A stretch of 64,000 nucleotides of DNA from an uncultured Flavobacteriaceae bacterium. Its GTDB lineage: Bacteria; Bacteroidota; Bacteroidia; Flavobacteriales; Flavobacteriaceae. Positions 52,602 through 60,346 of the stretch are shown piece by piece. The notes below the pieces were generated by a model that had not been told where the DNA came from, did no database searches, and saw only the letters and a program-made list of their open reading frames with translations. The stretch covers positions 62,001 to 126,000 of the forward strand of contig CANMSN010000009.1 of NCBI GenBank assembly GCA_947500585.1, given 5' to 3'. A program made the translations under genes and the position numbers. Position 1 is the first letter of the stretch, and every line of letters begins with the position of its first letter.

Positions 52602-52853
52602 TTTTATGTATTATTAAGATTGAACAAATTTTTTGGATAAGCAATTTCGTTAAAAAATATGATTTGTAAAAGTAAATGCGATGTTACTTTTAGATTTTTC
52701 TTTCAAAATTTAGTGCTTAATTTATTGGTAGTTAAATTTGATAAAATGTTACACCTTAAAATTTAATTTTTTGATAATATTATTATAATTGTTGAGTAAG
52801 AAAATTATATTATATTTGATTAGCAGAAAATAAATTTTTGCTTCATAATAATT

Positions 52854-53081
52854 ATGCCTCTTAACCTATTAAGCTTTTTCCTAATTAATCAATCTGATAT
52901 TGTAACTATGCTCATCATTGTTGTGATATTCTTTTCTGTGTTGTTACTTTTAGGTATTAGAAAATCATATAAATTAAAAAAGGAAAACGAGCGATTAGAT
53001 GCTATAAATAAGAAAATAGCTGAAGATGAAGACAAACCCTACCAAGATTTTACTGATGGGCATATGTATGGAGGTAATTAA
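52854..53081 (+). CDS. Small membrane protein, 75 aa
   Basis: One hydrophobic helix (about 17-37, VTMLIIVVIFFSVLLLLGI) followed by a charged coil (KSYKLKKENERLDAINKKIAE) and a C-terminal motif DKPYQDFTDGHMYGG. A broken paralogue with the same layout follows at 53099-53296. Function unknown. It is divergent from the module's coiled-coil gene; the 252-bp gap 52602-52853 shows no other feature. Confidence 0.75.
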   Translation: MPLNLLSFFLINQSDIVTMLIIVVIFFSVLLLLGIRKSYKLKKENERLDAINKKIAEDEDKPYQDFTDGHMYGGN

Positions 53082-53098
53082 AAAATGAACTAAAAATT

Positions 53099-53296
53099 AT
53101 GGTTTCTATTTTAATTATACTTTTTGTGATTGTGTTTTTTTTGATTGGATTCATGTCGAAAAGCATATTATATGTTAATGAGCATTAAGCGTCTATTCAA
53201 AATGAATTGCAAGTTTTTGATGATAATTTGAAAGTTATAGATAATCTTGAAACAAAACCTGATTATATGCTTAGTTCTAACCATCTCTACGAATAA
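53099..53296 (+). pseudogene. Paralogue of the 75-aa membrane protein, in-frame stop
   Basis: The ATG at 53099 gives MVSILIILFVIVFFLIGFMS and, after NEH, a TAA at 53186-53188. The same frame continues past it as ASIQNELQVFDDNLKVIDNL and ends TKPDYMLSSNHLYE before TAA at 53294-53296. The end mirrors the KP-x-Y...H-x-Y motif of the intact neighbour. One nonsense substitution explains the lesion; a 29-residue hydrophobic peptide is all that is encoded as read. Restart at an internal ATG or sequencing error cannot be excluded. Confidence 0.6.
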
Positions 53297-53297
53297 A

Positions 53298-53323
53298 AAA
53301 CGCCCACTTTTCAGCAGGCGTTT
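53298..53323. terminator. Terminator between the small membrane genes and ettA
   Basis: AAACGCC / GGCGTTT stem with a 12-base loop; A and T flanks suit both directions, ending the plus-strand genes and the convergent ettA. Confidence 0.75.
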
Positions 53324-53331
53324 GAAATAAT

Positions 53332-55023
53332 TTATCTTACTAACTTCTTATACTTAATTCGTTTCGGCATTAAATCGCCACCCAAACGCTTCTTCTTATT
53401 CTCTTCATAATCAGAAAAAGAACCTTCAAAGAAATAGACTTGAGAATCGCCTTCAAAAGCTAAAATGTGTGTACATATTCTATCTAAAAACCATCTGTCG
53501 TGAGATATAACTACCGCACATCCCGCAAAGTTTTCTAAACCTTCTTCCAATGCACGTAACGTATTCACGTCAAGATCATTAGTAGGCTCGTCTAAAAGCA
53601 ACACATTACCTTCTTCTTTAAGTGTCATAGCTAAGTGTAAACGGTTACGTTCACCACCAGAAAGTAGTTTTACTTTCTTGTTTTGTTCACCTCCAGAAAA
53701 GTTGAATCTGCTCAAATATGCTCTAGAATTCACTTCCTTCCCACCCATTAGAATGAGTTCTTGCTCATCACTAAAGTTCTGCCAAATGGTTTTCTCTGGA
53801 TCTATATTTGAATGTTTTTGATCTACATAAGCTAATTTAGCAGTGTCGCCAACAACAAACTCACCTTTATCAGGAGTCTCTTCTCCCATTATCATTCTAA
53901 AAATTGTGGTTTTACCAGCACCATTTGGTCCTATAACCCCAACTATTCCTGCTTGTGGTAAGTTAAAGTTTAAATCATCATATAACAATTTATCATCATA
54001 ACCTTTTGCAACACCTTTAGCTTCAATAACATTGGTGCCTAAACGCGGTCCGTTAGGAATATAGATTTCTAGTTTTTCGTCAAGTTGTTTTTGATCTTGA
54101 CTCATTAACTTATCGTAATTCTTTAAACGTGCTTTTTGTTTGGTTTGACGCCCCTTAGCACCTTGTCGAACCCATTCTAACTCACGTTCTAATGTTTTTT
54201 GACGTTTAGAGGCTGCTTTTCCTTCTTGTGCCATTCGCTTAGATTTTTGGTCTAACCAAGACGAATAGTTGCCTTTCCAAGGAATACCTTCTCCTCTATC
54301 CAACTCTAAAATCCAACCCGCTACATTATCTAAAAAATATCTATCGTGCGTTACAGCTATCACGGTACCTTTATATTGTGCCAAATGATGTTCTAGCCAA
54401 TGTACAGATTCTGCATCTAAATGGTTGGTAGGCTCATCTAATAATAAAACATCTGGTTCTTTTAGAAGTAAGCGGCATAAAGCTACACGACGACGTTCTC
54501 CACCAGACAAAACAGCAATTTTTTTATCACCATCAGGAGTTCGCAGCGCATCCATAGCTATTTCTAATTTAGTATCAAGTTCCCAAGCATTTGCAGCATC
54601 AATTTGATCTTGTAATTCCGCTTGACGATTCATCAACTTCTCCATTTTGTCGGCATCAGAATAGACTTCTTCTAACCCAAACATATCGTTAATTTTATTG
54701 TATTCATCAAGAATAGCAACGGTTTCTGCTGCACCTTCACGAACAATTTCCATTACCGTTTTGTTTTCATCTAGTTGTGGTTCTTGCTCTAAAAAACCAA
54801 CGGAATAATCCTGTAGAAACGTAACATCGCCTTGAAAATTTTTATCTACGCCTGCAATAATCTTTAACAAAGTAGATTTACCAGAACCATTAAGACCTAA
54901 AATTCCAATCTTTGCTCCATAAAAGAAGCTTAGATATATATTTTTTAAAACTGGTGTATTTGCACCAGGAAATGTCTTGGTTAAACCAGACATTGAAAAA
55001 ATTACTTTTTTATCGTCACTCAT
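53332..55023 (-). CDS. ettA: EttA, energy-dependent translational throttle (ABC-F)
   Basis: 563-aa tandem ABC protein that binds the ribosomal E site and gates the first elongation steps by ATP/ADP ratio. First Walker A GLNGSGKS (43-50), signature LSGGERRRVAL, Walker B VLLLDEPTNHLD. The second set is GVIGPNGAGKTT, LLSGGERNRLHLA and VLLLDEPTNDLD. Between them lies the basic linker (KAASKRQKTLERELEWVRQG) of the P-site tRNA interaction region. Length matches E. coli EttA (555 aa). Convergent with the small membrane genes, sharing a terminator. Confidence 0.96.
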   Translation of the reverse strand: MSDDKKVIFSMSGLTKTFPGANTPVLKNIYLSFFYGAKIGILGLNGSGKSTLLKIIAGVDKNFQGDVTFLQDYSVGFLEQEPQLDENKTVMEIVREGAAETVAILDEYNKINDMFGLEEVYSDADKMEKLMNRQAELQDQIDAANAWELDTKLEIAMDALRTPDGDKKIAVLSGGERRRVALCRLLLKEPDVLLLDEPTNHLDAESVHWLEHHLAQYKGTVIAVTHDRYFLDNVAGWILELDRGEGIPWKGNYSSWLDQKSKRMAQEGKAASKRQKTLERELEWVRQGAKGRQTKQKARLKNYDKLMSQDQKQLDEKLEIYIPNGPRLGTNVIEAKGVAKGYDDKLLYDDLNFNLPQAGIVGVIGPNGAGKTTIFRMIMGEETPDKGEFVVGDTAKLAYVDQKHSNIDPEKTIWQNFSDEQELILMGGKEVNSRAYLSRFNFSGGEQNKKVKLLSGGERNRLHLAMTLKEEGNVLLLDEPTNDLDVNTLRALEEGLENFAGCAVVISHDRWFLDRICTHILAFEGDSQVYFFEGSFSDYEENKKKRLGGDLMPKRIKYKKLVR

Positions 55024-55105
55024 TTTATTTGTTTATGTGTTGAAACGTTTAATTGTTTATTTGTAGAATCAAAAATTATTAATCTTAATTCTCAAATCGC
55101 AAATT

Positions 55106-55288
55106 TTAAACCCGTCCTTTTAAAGCATTAAACACCCATGCAATTGCAAAAAAGCCAATACCCACAGTTGCAAAACCCCAACCAGCAACATCATCATATC
55201 TGTATGCGCCCATTAAAATAAGCACAACGCCCATAATAATCATCAAAATTGTTGCCCAGGCTAAAACTGTATTTTTATTCATTGCCAT
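55106..55288 (-). CDS. CAL67264-family membrane protein, 60 aa
   Basis: Two hydrophobic helices (about 8-28, LAWATILMIIMGVVLILMGA, and 35-52, GWGFATVGIGFFAIAWVF) joined by a short YRYDDVAG loop. This is the layout of the CAL67264 family, a short conserved membrane protein of Flavobacteriia without known function. It lies 82 bp upstream of ettA in the same direction and may share its promoter. Confidence 0.85.
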   Translation of the reverse strand: MAMNKNTVLAWATILMIIMGVVLILMGAYRYDDVAGWGFATVGIGFFAIAWVFNALKGRV

Positions 55289-55360
55289 TATCTTTTATTT
55301 TATTGGTTAGTCAAAAGCAAATATCGCAAATAATGATTAAATTAGAGCTTATTTTCCATC

Positions 55361-56593
55361 ATGAAAATTTTAAAACTAATATCATCGTACTTTTTAGGCA
55401 TTACATTGTTCTATGGACAAGCTTGTGAAACAGTTTCTAATCCAGAATCATTAGGTCTAACTAATGAAAAACTTCAGATTTTAAAAAACAGATTACATGA
55501 ATATGTAGATGATGGTAGACTAGCTGGTATACAAACAGCAATTCTTCGTCATGACGAATTAATACATTTTGATTCTTACGGCTATTCAGATAGAGAACAC
55601 AAAAAAATACTAGATGACAAAAGTATTTTTAGAATTTTTTCAATGACTAAGCCTATAACTTCTGTTGGGTTAATGCAACTTTATGAACAAGGAAAATTTA
55701 AATTAGATGATCCTATAAGCCTTTTTATTCCTGAGTTTAAAAACATGACGGTTTATGACGAAAATAATAAAATCATTCCCGCCAAAAATTCCATAAAAAT
55801 TATTGATCTATTGCGGCATAGCTCCGGAATTAGTTATGGCAGAAGCCCTAATACAGATCTAAACGCTCTCTATTCAAAAGAAAATTTAGGGCAATCTAAA
55901 AACTTAAAGACTTTTATAAATAAAATAAGTAAACTTCCTTTACTTTTTGAACCTGGAACAGCTTATGAATATGGTCACTCAACAGATATTTGTGGCTATC
56001 TAATTGAAGTCTTAAGTGGAAAGCCAATTAATGAATATCTTCAAGAAAAGGTTTTAAACCCTCTGAAAATGAAGGATACACACTTTCAACTCCCTAAAGA
56101 AAAAATACAAAACTTAACCACAGGATACCGCGCTGGTGAAAATGGTAAACTTGAAATAGCAGATTTACCAGAACAAAGTATGTTTGTTAATGAGGTAACA
56201 TTCTTTAAGGGTGGTGGCGGTTTAGTTTCTACAACCTATGATTACATAAATTTCTGCCAAATGTTATTAAATAAGGGCACTTTATTTGGGAATCAAATTT
56301 TAAAACCAGAGACCATTGATTTAATGGCCAAGGATCATTTAACTTCTGTTCGTAAACATACTCCACAATTACGGATTTTGCCAGGAGAAACTGGCTTTGG
56401 TTTAGGTTTTTCTCTTGCTAAACAAAGCGATGGCAGAATTGTATATGGATGGGGTGGCGCAGTTGGTACTTATTTTAGAATTGATCCTGAACAAGATTTA
56501 GCTTATATTATGATGATTCAGTTGTCACCTTATAGGCAATTAAACTTAAGAGAAACTTTTCAGAGCTTAGTTTGTGATGCATTGATAAAATAA
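55361..56593 (+). CDS. Serine hydrolase, beta-lactamase/class C family
   Basis: 410 aa. A signal-like N-terminus (LKLISSYFLGITLFYGQAC) could also be a lipoprotein signal with Cys22. The catalytic S-x-x-K is S94-M-T-K97 in RIFSMTKPITS; the Tyr of the Y-x-N-like motif lies in EPGTAYEYGHSTD, and YGWGGAVGTYFRID provides the third box. It resembles penicillin-binding-protein-like esterases more than true antibiotic-destroying lactamases. Extracytoplasmic esterase or peptidase; substrate unknown. Confidence 0.88.
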   Translation: MKILKLISSYFLGITLFYGQACETVSNPESLGLTNEKLQILKNRLHEYVDDGRLAGIQTAILRHDELIHFDSYGYSDREHKKILDDKSIFRIFSMTKPITSVGLMQLYEQGKFKLDDPISLFIPEFKNMTVYDENNKIIPAKNSIKIIDLLRHSSGISYGRSPNTDLNALYSKENLGQSKNLKTFINKISKLPLLFEPGTAYEYGHSTDICGYLIEVLSGKPINEYLQEKVLNPLKMKDTHFQLPKEKIQNLTTGYRAGENGKLEIADLPEQSMFVNEVTFFKGGGGLVSTTYDYINFCQMLLNKGTLFGNQILKPETIDLMAKDHLTSVRKHTPQLRILPGETGFGLGFSLAKQSDGRIVYGWGGAVGTYFRIDPEQDLAYIMMIQLSPYRQLNLRETFQSLVCDALIK

Positions 56594-56621
56594 AAAAAGC
56601 ACCTAATATAGGATGCTTTTT
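56594..56621 (+). terminator. Terminator after the serine hydrolase
   Basis: AAAAAGCA / TGCTTTTT stem, extended by CCT/AGG pairs across small mismatches, directly after the stop. Confidence 0.7.
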
Positions 56622-56644
56622 CACTGTTAGTTAAATATACAATC

Positions 56645-57361
56645 TTAGTTCATGGGAACTTCGATAATAATGATTTCCGAATTATCTTCAGCAGAAATAT
56701 TAATATTTTTAGTATCCCATATTCCAATAGCATCTCTTTTACTTAAGGTTTCGTTAGCTATTTCTAAAGCACCATTAACAACAAAAATATAAAATCCGTT
56801 ATTATTACTTTTTGGATTTAAAGTTATAGATTGGTTTCCTTCCAAATCTGCTCTATAAATATAAGCTTGCTGATTAATAGGCAAGGCATTAGCTTCTAAC
56901 TTATCTTTTGGCGCAACTACTGTTTGCAACTTATTTTTTTGTTTAGAACTATCAAACTTTCGTTGCTCATAATTTGGCTTTACGCCTTTTTCTTCTGGAA
57001 TAATCCATAACTGAAGAAAATTGGTTTCTTCAGTTTTACTATCGTTGAATTCAGAATGTGTAAGACCTGTTCCAGCGCTCATTACTTGAACTTCTCCAAC
57101 TTCAATGGCTCGTTTATTTCCCATGCTATCTTTATGAGACAATGCTCCTTTTAATGGAATAGATATAATTTCCATGTTTTGATGTGGATGGGTTCCAAAC
57201 CCCATATTAGGCTGAACGACATCATCGTTTAGCACACGTAACATACCAAAATTCATACGTTCTGCGTTTTGATAATTTGCAAAACTAAAAGTGTGATACG
57301 ATTTTAACCATCCGTGATTTGCAAAACCTCTCGTATTTGCTTTGTGAATTATTGTTTTCAT
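56645..57361 (-). CDS. Pirin-family protein (YhhW-like)
   Basis: 238-aa bicupin. The metal site of the N-terminal cupin is GFGTHPHQNMEIISI (two His and Glu downstream), with the fourth ligand in GTGLTHSEFND. The N-terminus HGWLKSYHTFSFANY is the YhhW/pirin signature. Some members act as quercetin dioxygenases, others as redox-sensitive partners. It is one of two pirins in a minus-strand cluster with a MarR regulator and an FMN reductase, which suggests a role in electrophile or quinone stress. Confidence 0.92.
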   Translation of the reverse strand: MKTIIHKANTRGFANHGWLKSYHTFSFANYQNAERMNFGMLRVLNDDVVQPNMGFGTHPHQNMEIISIPLKGALSHKDSMGNKRAIEVGEVQVMSAGTGLTHSEFNDSKTEETNFLQLWIIPEEKGVKPNYEQRKFDSSKQKNKLQTVVAPKDKLEANALPINQQAYIYRADLEGNQSITLNPKSNNNGFYIFVVNGALEIANETLSKRDAIGIWDTKNINISAEDNSEIIIIEVPMN

Positions 57362-57375
57362 TACTTTAGTTTTTT

Positions 57376-57399
57376 GTCATTTCCTTGAAGAAGGAAATC
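57376..57399. repeat. Palindromic repeat (REP-like), single copy
   Basis: GTCATTTCCTT-GAAG-AAGGAAATC: same ends as the copies at 12, 44, 45 and 46 kb, with an 8-bp stem of its own. It lies 14 bp upstream of the pirin start. Confidence 0.8.
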
Positions 57400-57523
57400 T
57401 TGTTTTAAAATTATTTTTAGGGTTACTATAAGAGCCTTAATGTAAGTTTTAACAAGCCCTAATGCACCCCCTATTATTTACTTATACTATCAAATCTACA
57501 AGGTTAAACCCTGTGATTTGTAT

Positions 57524-58396
57524 TTAACTTGCTGGTAAAAATCCCATTTTACCCATTTGGTAATCGCGCATCGCTTCCATAATTTCAGTTTGTGTGTTCA
57601 TTACATAAGGGCCATAAGTGGTGACAGGCTCATTAAAAGGTGCCCCTGAAATAAACAATAGCTTACTCGCTTCATTACCTTTAATTGAAAACCCTTCTCC
57701 GTCCTGACTAAACTCAATCAATTGATTTTCATTTAGTTTTAAACTTTCTGAACCATTAATAACTACATCGCCTTTTAATAAATATATGGTCGATTGATGT
57801 GAACTTGGTACTTTAATATCAAACGTACCACCAGCTTCAACAGAAACCATAAAAGCATTTACAGCTGTTTGCGTTTTAATGCGTCCATAAACACCGTCTA
57901 GTTCCCCAGCTATAATTTGAATATTAACTTTCCTGTCATCAGAACTTACAACTCTAAAATCCTCATTCTTAACATGTTGATAATTAGCTTCAATCATTTT
58001 CTTTTTCGCAGGTAAATTCAGCCATAATTGAATACCTTCTAAAACACCACCTTTTCTAACAAAATCTTTTGTTGGTGCTTCTGCATGAATTATACCTCTA
58101 CCAGCTGTTGTCCATTGTACATCTCCAGCTTTTACAACACTTTCGTTGCCTAAAGAATCTCTATGTAACTGTTCACCTTCAACTAAAAAGGTTATTGGTT
58201 CAAACCCACGATGCGGATGCGGACCTAAATCAAAAGGATTATTTTGTTCTGAAATTTCGTAAGGTCCGTAATGATGTAATAATATAAACGGATCAATATT
58301 ATCAATGTGTTGTGTTGGTATGGGTTGCCTCAATTGAATTGGACCCATATTCACAAAATCACTTCTACCTACTCTTTTTATTGTGTTTAATTTCAT
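57524..58396 (-). CDS. Pirin-family protein
   Basis: 290 aa, longer pirin type with RVGRSDFVNMGPIQLRQP at the N-terminus. The metal site is FDLGPHPHRGFEPITF with the last ligand in GRGIIHAEAPT. The C-terminal cupin contains GAPFNEPVTTYGPYVMNT. It is separated from the other pirin by a 162-bp gap that holds one palindromic repeat. Likely iron-binding dioxygenase-type or regulatory cupin. Confidence 0.93.
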   Translation of the reverse strand: MKLNTIKRVGRSDFVNMGPIQLRQPIPTQHIDNIDPFILLHHYGPYEISEQNNPFDLGPHPHRGFEPITFLVEGEQLHRDSLGNESVVKAGDVQWTTAGRGIIHAEAPTKDFVRKGGVLEGIQLWLNLPAKKKMIEANYQHVKNEDFRVVSSDDRKVNIQIIAGELDGVYGRIKTQTAVNAFMVSVEAGGTFDIKVPSSHQSTIYLLKGDVVINGSESLKLNENQLIEFSQDGEGFSIKGNEASKLLFISGAPFNEPVTTYGPYVMNTQTEIMEAMRDYQMGKMGFLPAS

Positions 58397-58410
58397 AATT
58401 TATTTGTTTT

Positions 58411-58434
58411 GTCATTTCATTGAAGAAGGAAATC
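58411..58434. repeat. Palindromic repeat (REP-like), single copy
   Basis: GTCATTTCATT-GAAG-AAGGAAATC: one base from the copy at 57376-57399, with a mismatch in the stem. Lies 14 bp upstream of the second pirin start. Confidence 0.75.
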
Positions 58435-58548
58435 TTTTTTTAGTTTTCTGATCTACACGGTTTTAAAAACCTCGCAGGTCTATATTTACTAGTTCTATTT
58501 CTTTTCCATGGAAAGTATTTGATTAAAAAAACGCTATCTATTTTATGA

Positions 58549-58571
58549 GATACTGAAACGAGTTCAGTATC
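58549..58571. repeat. Perfect 9-bp inverted repeat
   Basis: GATACTGAA-ACGAG-TTCAGTATC lies 16 bp past the MarR stop. It resembles the common flavobacterial GAT..CTGAA...TTCAG..ATC intergenic repeats; a MarR operator for the downstream pirins is an alternative reading. Confidence 0.6.
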
Positions 58572-58587
58572 ACAAATGACTAGTTTG

Positions 58588-59025
58588 TCATCGCATTTTA
58601 TCAAGCAAATTGCTTAATTGTTTTGCTTCATCTACATTTAAATTCTTCAATAATTCTCTATTAAAATTATTTGGTATTGCATCTAAAAACGCTTTCCCTT
58701 CTTTTGTGATAGCGATTTTAACTACGCGTCTATCATGTTCTGAAGGGCAACGTTCAATATACTTTTTAGCACATAGTTTATCCATCAAACGTGTTGCATT
58801 TGGTGAACGTTCAAGCATTCTATCTTTAATCGTTTGAACGTTTAATGGTTTATCTGCACCTTTTAAAATTCTTAGAATATTATATTGTTGTGGTGAAATG
58901 CCATAGGTTTTAAAAAACTCATTCTGATAACTTGTTATCCAATTTGCCGTATATATAATGTTTAATAAAGCCTTTACTCTGTTGTTATCAAATTTAGAGT
59001 TGATGTCTTTTGATAAATCGCCCAT
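58588..59025 (-). CDS. MarR-family transcriptional regulator
   Basis: 145 aa. The winged helix-turn-helix reads GADKPLNVQTIKDRMLERSP and NATRLMDKLCAKKYIER; the wing is CPSEHDRRVVKIAITKEG. MarR proteins are usually repressors released by small aromatic or oxidising ligands. It lies 18 bp downstream of the FMN reductase gene and upstream of two pirins, so it probably controls this cluster and itself. Confidence 0.93.
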   Translation of the reverse strand: MGDLSKDINSKFDNNRVKALLNIIYTANWITSYQNEFFKTYGISPQQYNILRILKGADKPLNVQTIKDRMLERSPNATRLMDKLCAKKYIERCPSEHDRRVVKIAITKEGKAFLDAIPNNFNRELLKNLNVDEAKQLSNLLDKMR

Positions 59026-59043
59026 GATTCAATATCCGTTTAA

Positions 59044-59574
59044 TTACAATGCTTTTTTAAACTGTTCTACTTTACCCTTTAGATCGGTACTTAGATCCAC
59101 ATTAGTAATTTTTCCTTCTGAAAAGTTAGCTCCAAAAGAAGGTAAAGAAAACACTTCAACGATGTTAGCGTCATGCCTTGGAAAACGATCTTTTGCAATA
59201 TTTAAAACCGAAATTCCTCCTCTAGCACCTGGAGATGTTGCCATTAAAAGCATTGGTTTTCTTTGAAATGTTTTACCTTCAATTCTAGACATCCAATCAA
59301 ATAAATTTTTAAAAACTGTAGCATAAGCGCCATTGTGTTCTGCTAATGATAATATGATGCCATCAGATGATTTTATAAAATCTAAAAACTTTTTAGCATT
59401 ATCTGGAATACCTTTTTCATTTTCTAAATCAATACCATAAATTGGCAGATCAAAATCATTTAAATCTAAAAGAGTAGTTTCAACATTATCAACTAAACTT
59501 GCAGCATATTCAGCTAACTGTTTGTTAATTGATGTTTTACTGTTACTACCTGCAAATGCTATTATTTTTTTCAT
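59044..59574 (-). CDS. NADPH-dependent FMN reductase / quinone reductase
   Basis: 176-aa flavodoxin-like fold. The FMN phosphate loop is IIAFAGSNSKTSINKQLAEY, the middle motif is DGIILSLAEHNGAYATVFKN, and MLLMATSPGARGGISVL follows. This is the ArsH/YieF type of soluble flavin or quinone reductase. It heads the cluster with MarR and two pirins and fits protection against quinones. Confidence 0.92.
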   Translation of the reverse strand: MKKIIAFAGSNSKTSINKQLAEYAASLVDNVETTLLDLNDFDLPIYGIDLENEKGIPDNAKKFLDFIKSSDGIILSLAEHNGAYATVFKNLFDWMSRIEGKTFQRKPMLLMATSPGARGGISVLNIAKDRFPRHDANIVEVFSLPSFGANFSEGKITNVDLSTDLKGKVEQFKKAL

Positions 59575-59589
59575 TCAATTATTTTTTAT

Positions 59590-59613
59590 TCATTTCCTCG
59601 GAGGAGTAAATAT
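59590..59613. repeat. Degenerate palindromic repeat
   Basis: TCATTTCCTC-GG-AGGAGTAAATATC has the same general build as the copies at 57376 and 58411 but with an inserted base and imperfect pairing. It sits 15 bp upstream of the FMN reductase start. Confidence 0.5.
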
Positions 59614-59856
59614 CTATTCATTTTTTAATTACAATACAAATATAGAAATAAAATAATTGTATTCCAAGGAATATAATTCCATGTAATATTATGATTTAAT
59701 AAAATGTAAGAATATAAAAACAATTAAAAAAAGTAAAAAAACATTATATCGAACTATAAATCATACAAATTGATCTATAATTTATATTATAAGCTACAAT
59801 AAAAAAATACTTTTGACTGAATAATTTAAATCAATATTAATTTAAAATTTTTAATT

Positions 59857-60186
59857 ATGAAAAAACTATTGTTTATTGCATTATTTGCAATAGGATCAAC
59901 GGCAACTATGTCTGCTCAGTGCGATTATAACTATGTTACTAATCTATCTAACTATTACTCGACAATTGGTGGCAACGCAGTTTCTGTTTCCCCAAGTGCT
60001 AAAACTGCAAGTGTTGATATTAATGGAACTGAATATGTTGAAGCTTTAGTGCATCAATATCCTATAGGTGGTGATGTGCATATGTATGAAGTAGAAGTAT
60101 TTGCAGGTTCAGTGTCTTATTATTTCATTATAGAGATAAATACAGTAACAGATAAAATCACTTCATACGATATATGTAAACAATAA
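59857..60186 (+). CDS. Small secreted protein of unknown function, 109 aa
   Basis: Signal peptide MKKLLFIALFAIGSTATMSA, cleaved before QCDYNYVTN. The mature part of about 88 residues is beta-rich with one Cys near each end (CDYNY, YDICKQ) that could form a disulfide, and contains VYEVEVFAGSV-like strand MYEVEVFAGSVSYYFII. No domain recognised. The gap upstream (59575-59856) is very AT-rich and contains no other frame. Confidence 0.75.
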   Translation: MKKLLFIALFAIGSTATMSAQCDYNYVTNLSNYYSTIGGNAVSVSPSAKTASVDINGTEYVEALVHQYPIGGDVHMYEVEVFAGSVSYYFIIEINTVTDKITSYDICKQ

Positions 60187-60225
60187 AATAAGAGTTTTTT
60201 AATTTACAACCTTTTAAGGTCAACT

Positions 60226-60258
60226 AAAAGCCAGAATAATTCAATTATTCTGGCTTTT
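60226..60258 (+). terminator. Terminator after the secreted protein gene
   Basis: 14-bp perfect stem AAAAGCCAGAATAA / TTATTCTGGCTTTT with a 5-base loop and a T run, 39 bp after the stop. Confidence 0.87.
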
Positions 60259-60312
60259 TAATATTTATCAAAATTTTTAAAGGATTATGAAAAAGTTTAA
60301 TATGAAAAACTA

Positions 60313-60320
60313 TACTTTTG
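60313..60320 (+). promoter_or_regulatory. Bacteroidota -7 box upstream of the carboxylase
   Basis: TACTTTTG matches TAnnTTTG, 26 bp before the ATG at 60347. Confidence 0.45.
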
Positions 60321-60346
60321 TACATTAGCATTAAACAATGTTATAA

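Noticed and set aside
55361-56593. Antibiotic-resistance beta-lactamase
   Set aside because: The S-M-T-K protein fits penicillin-binding-like esterases; nothing in the motifs or context indicates antibiotic hydrolysis.
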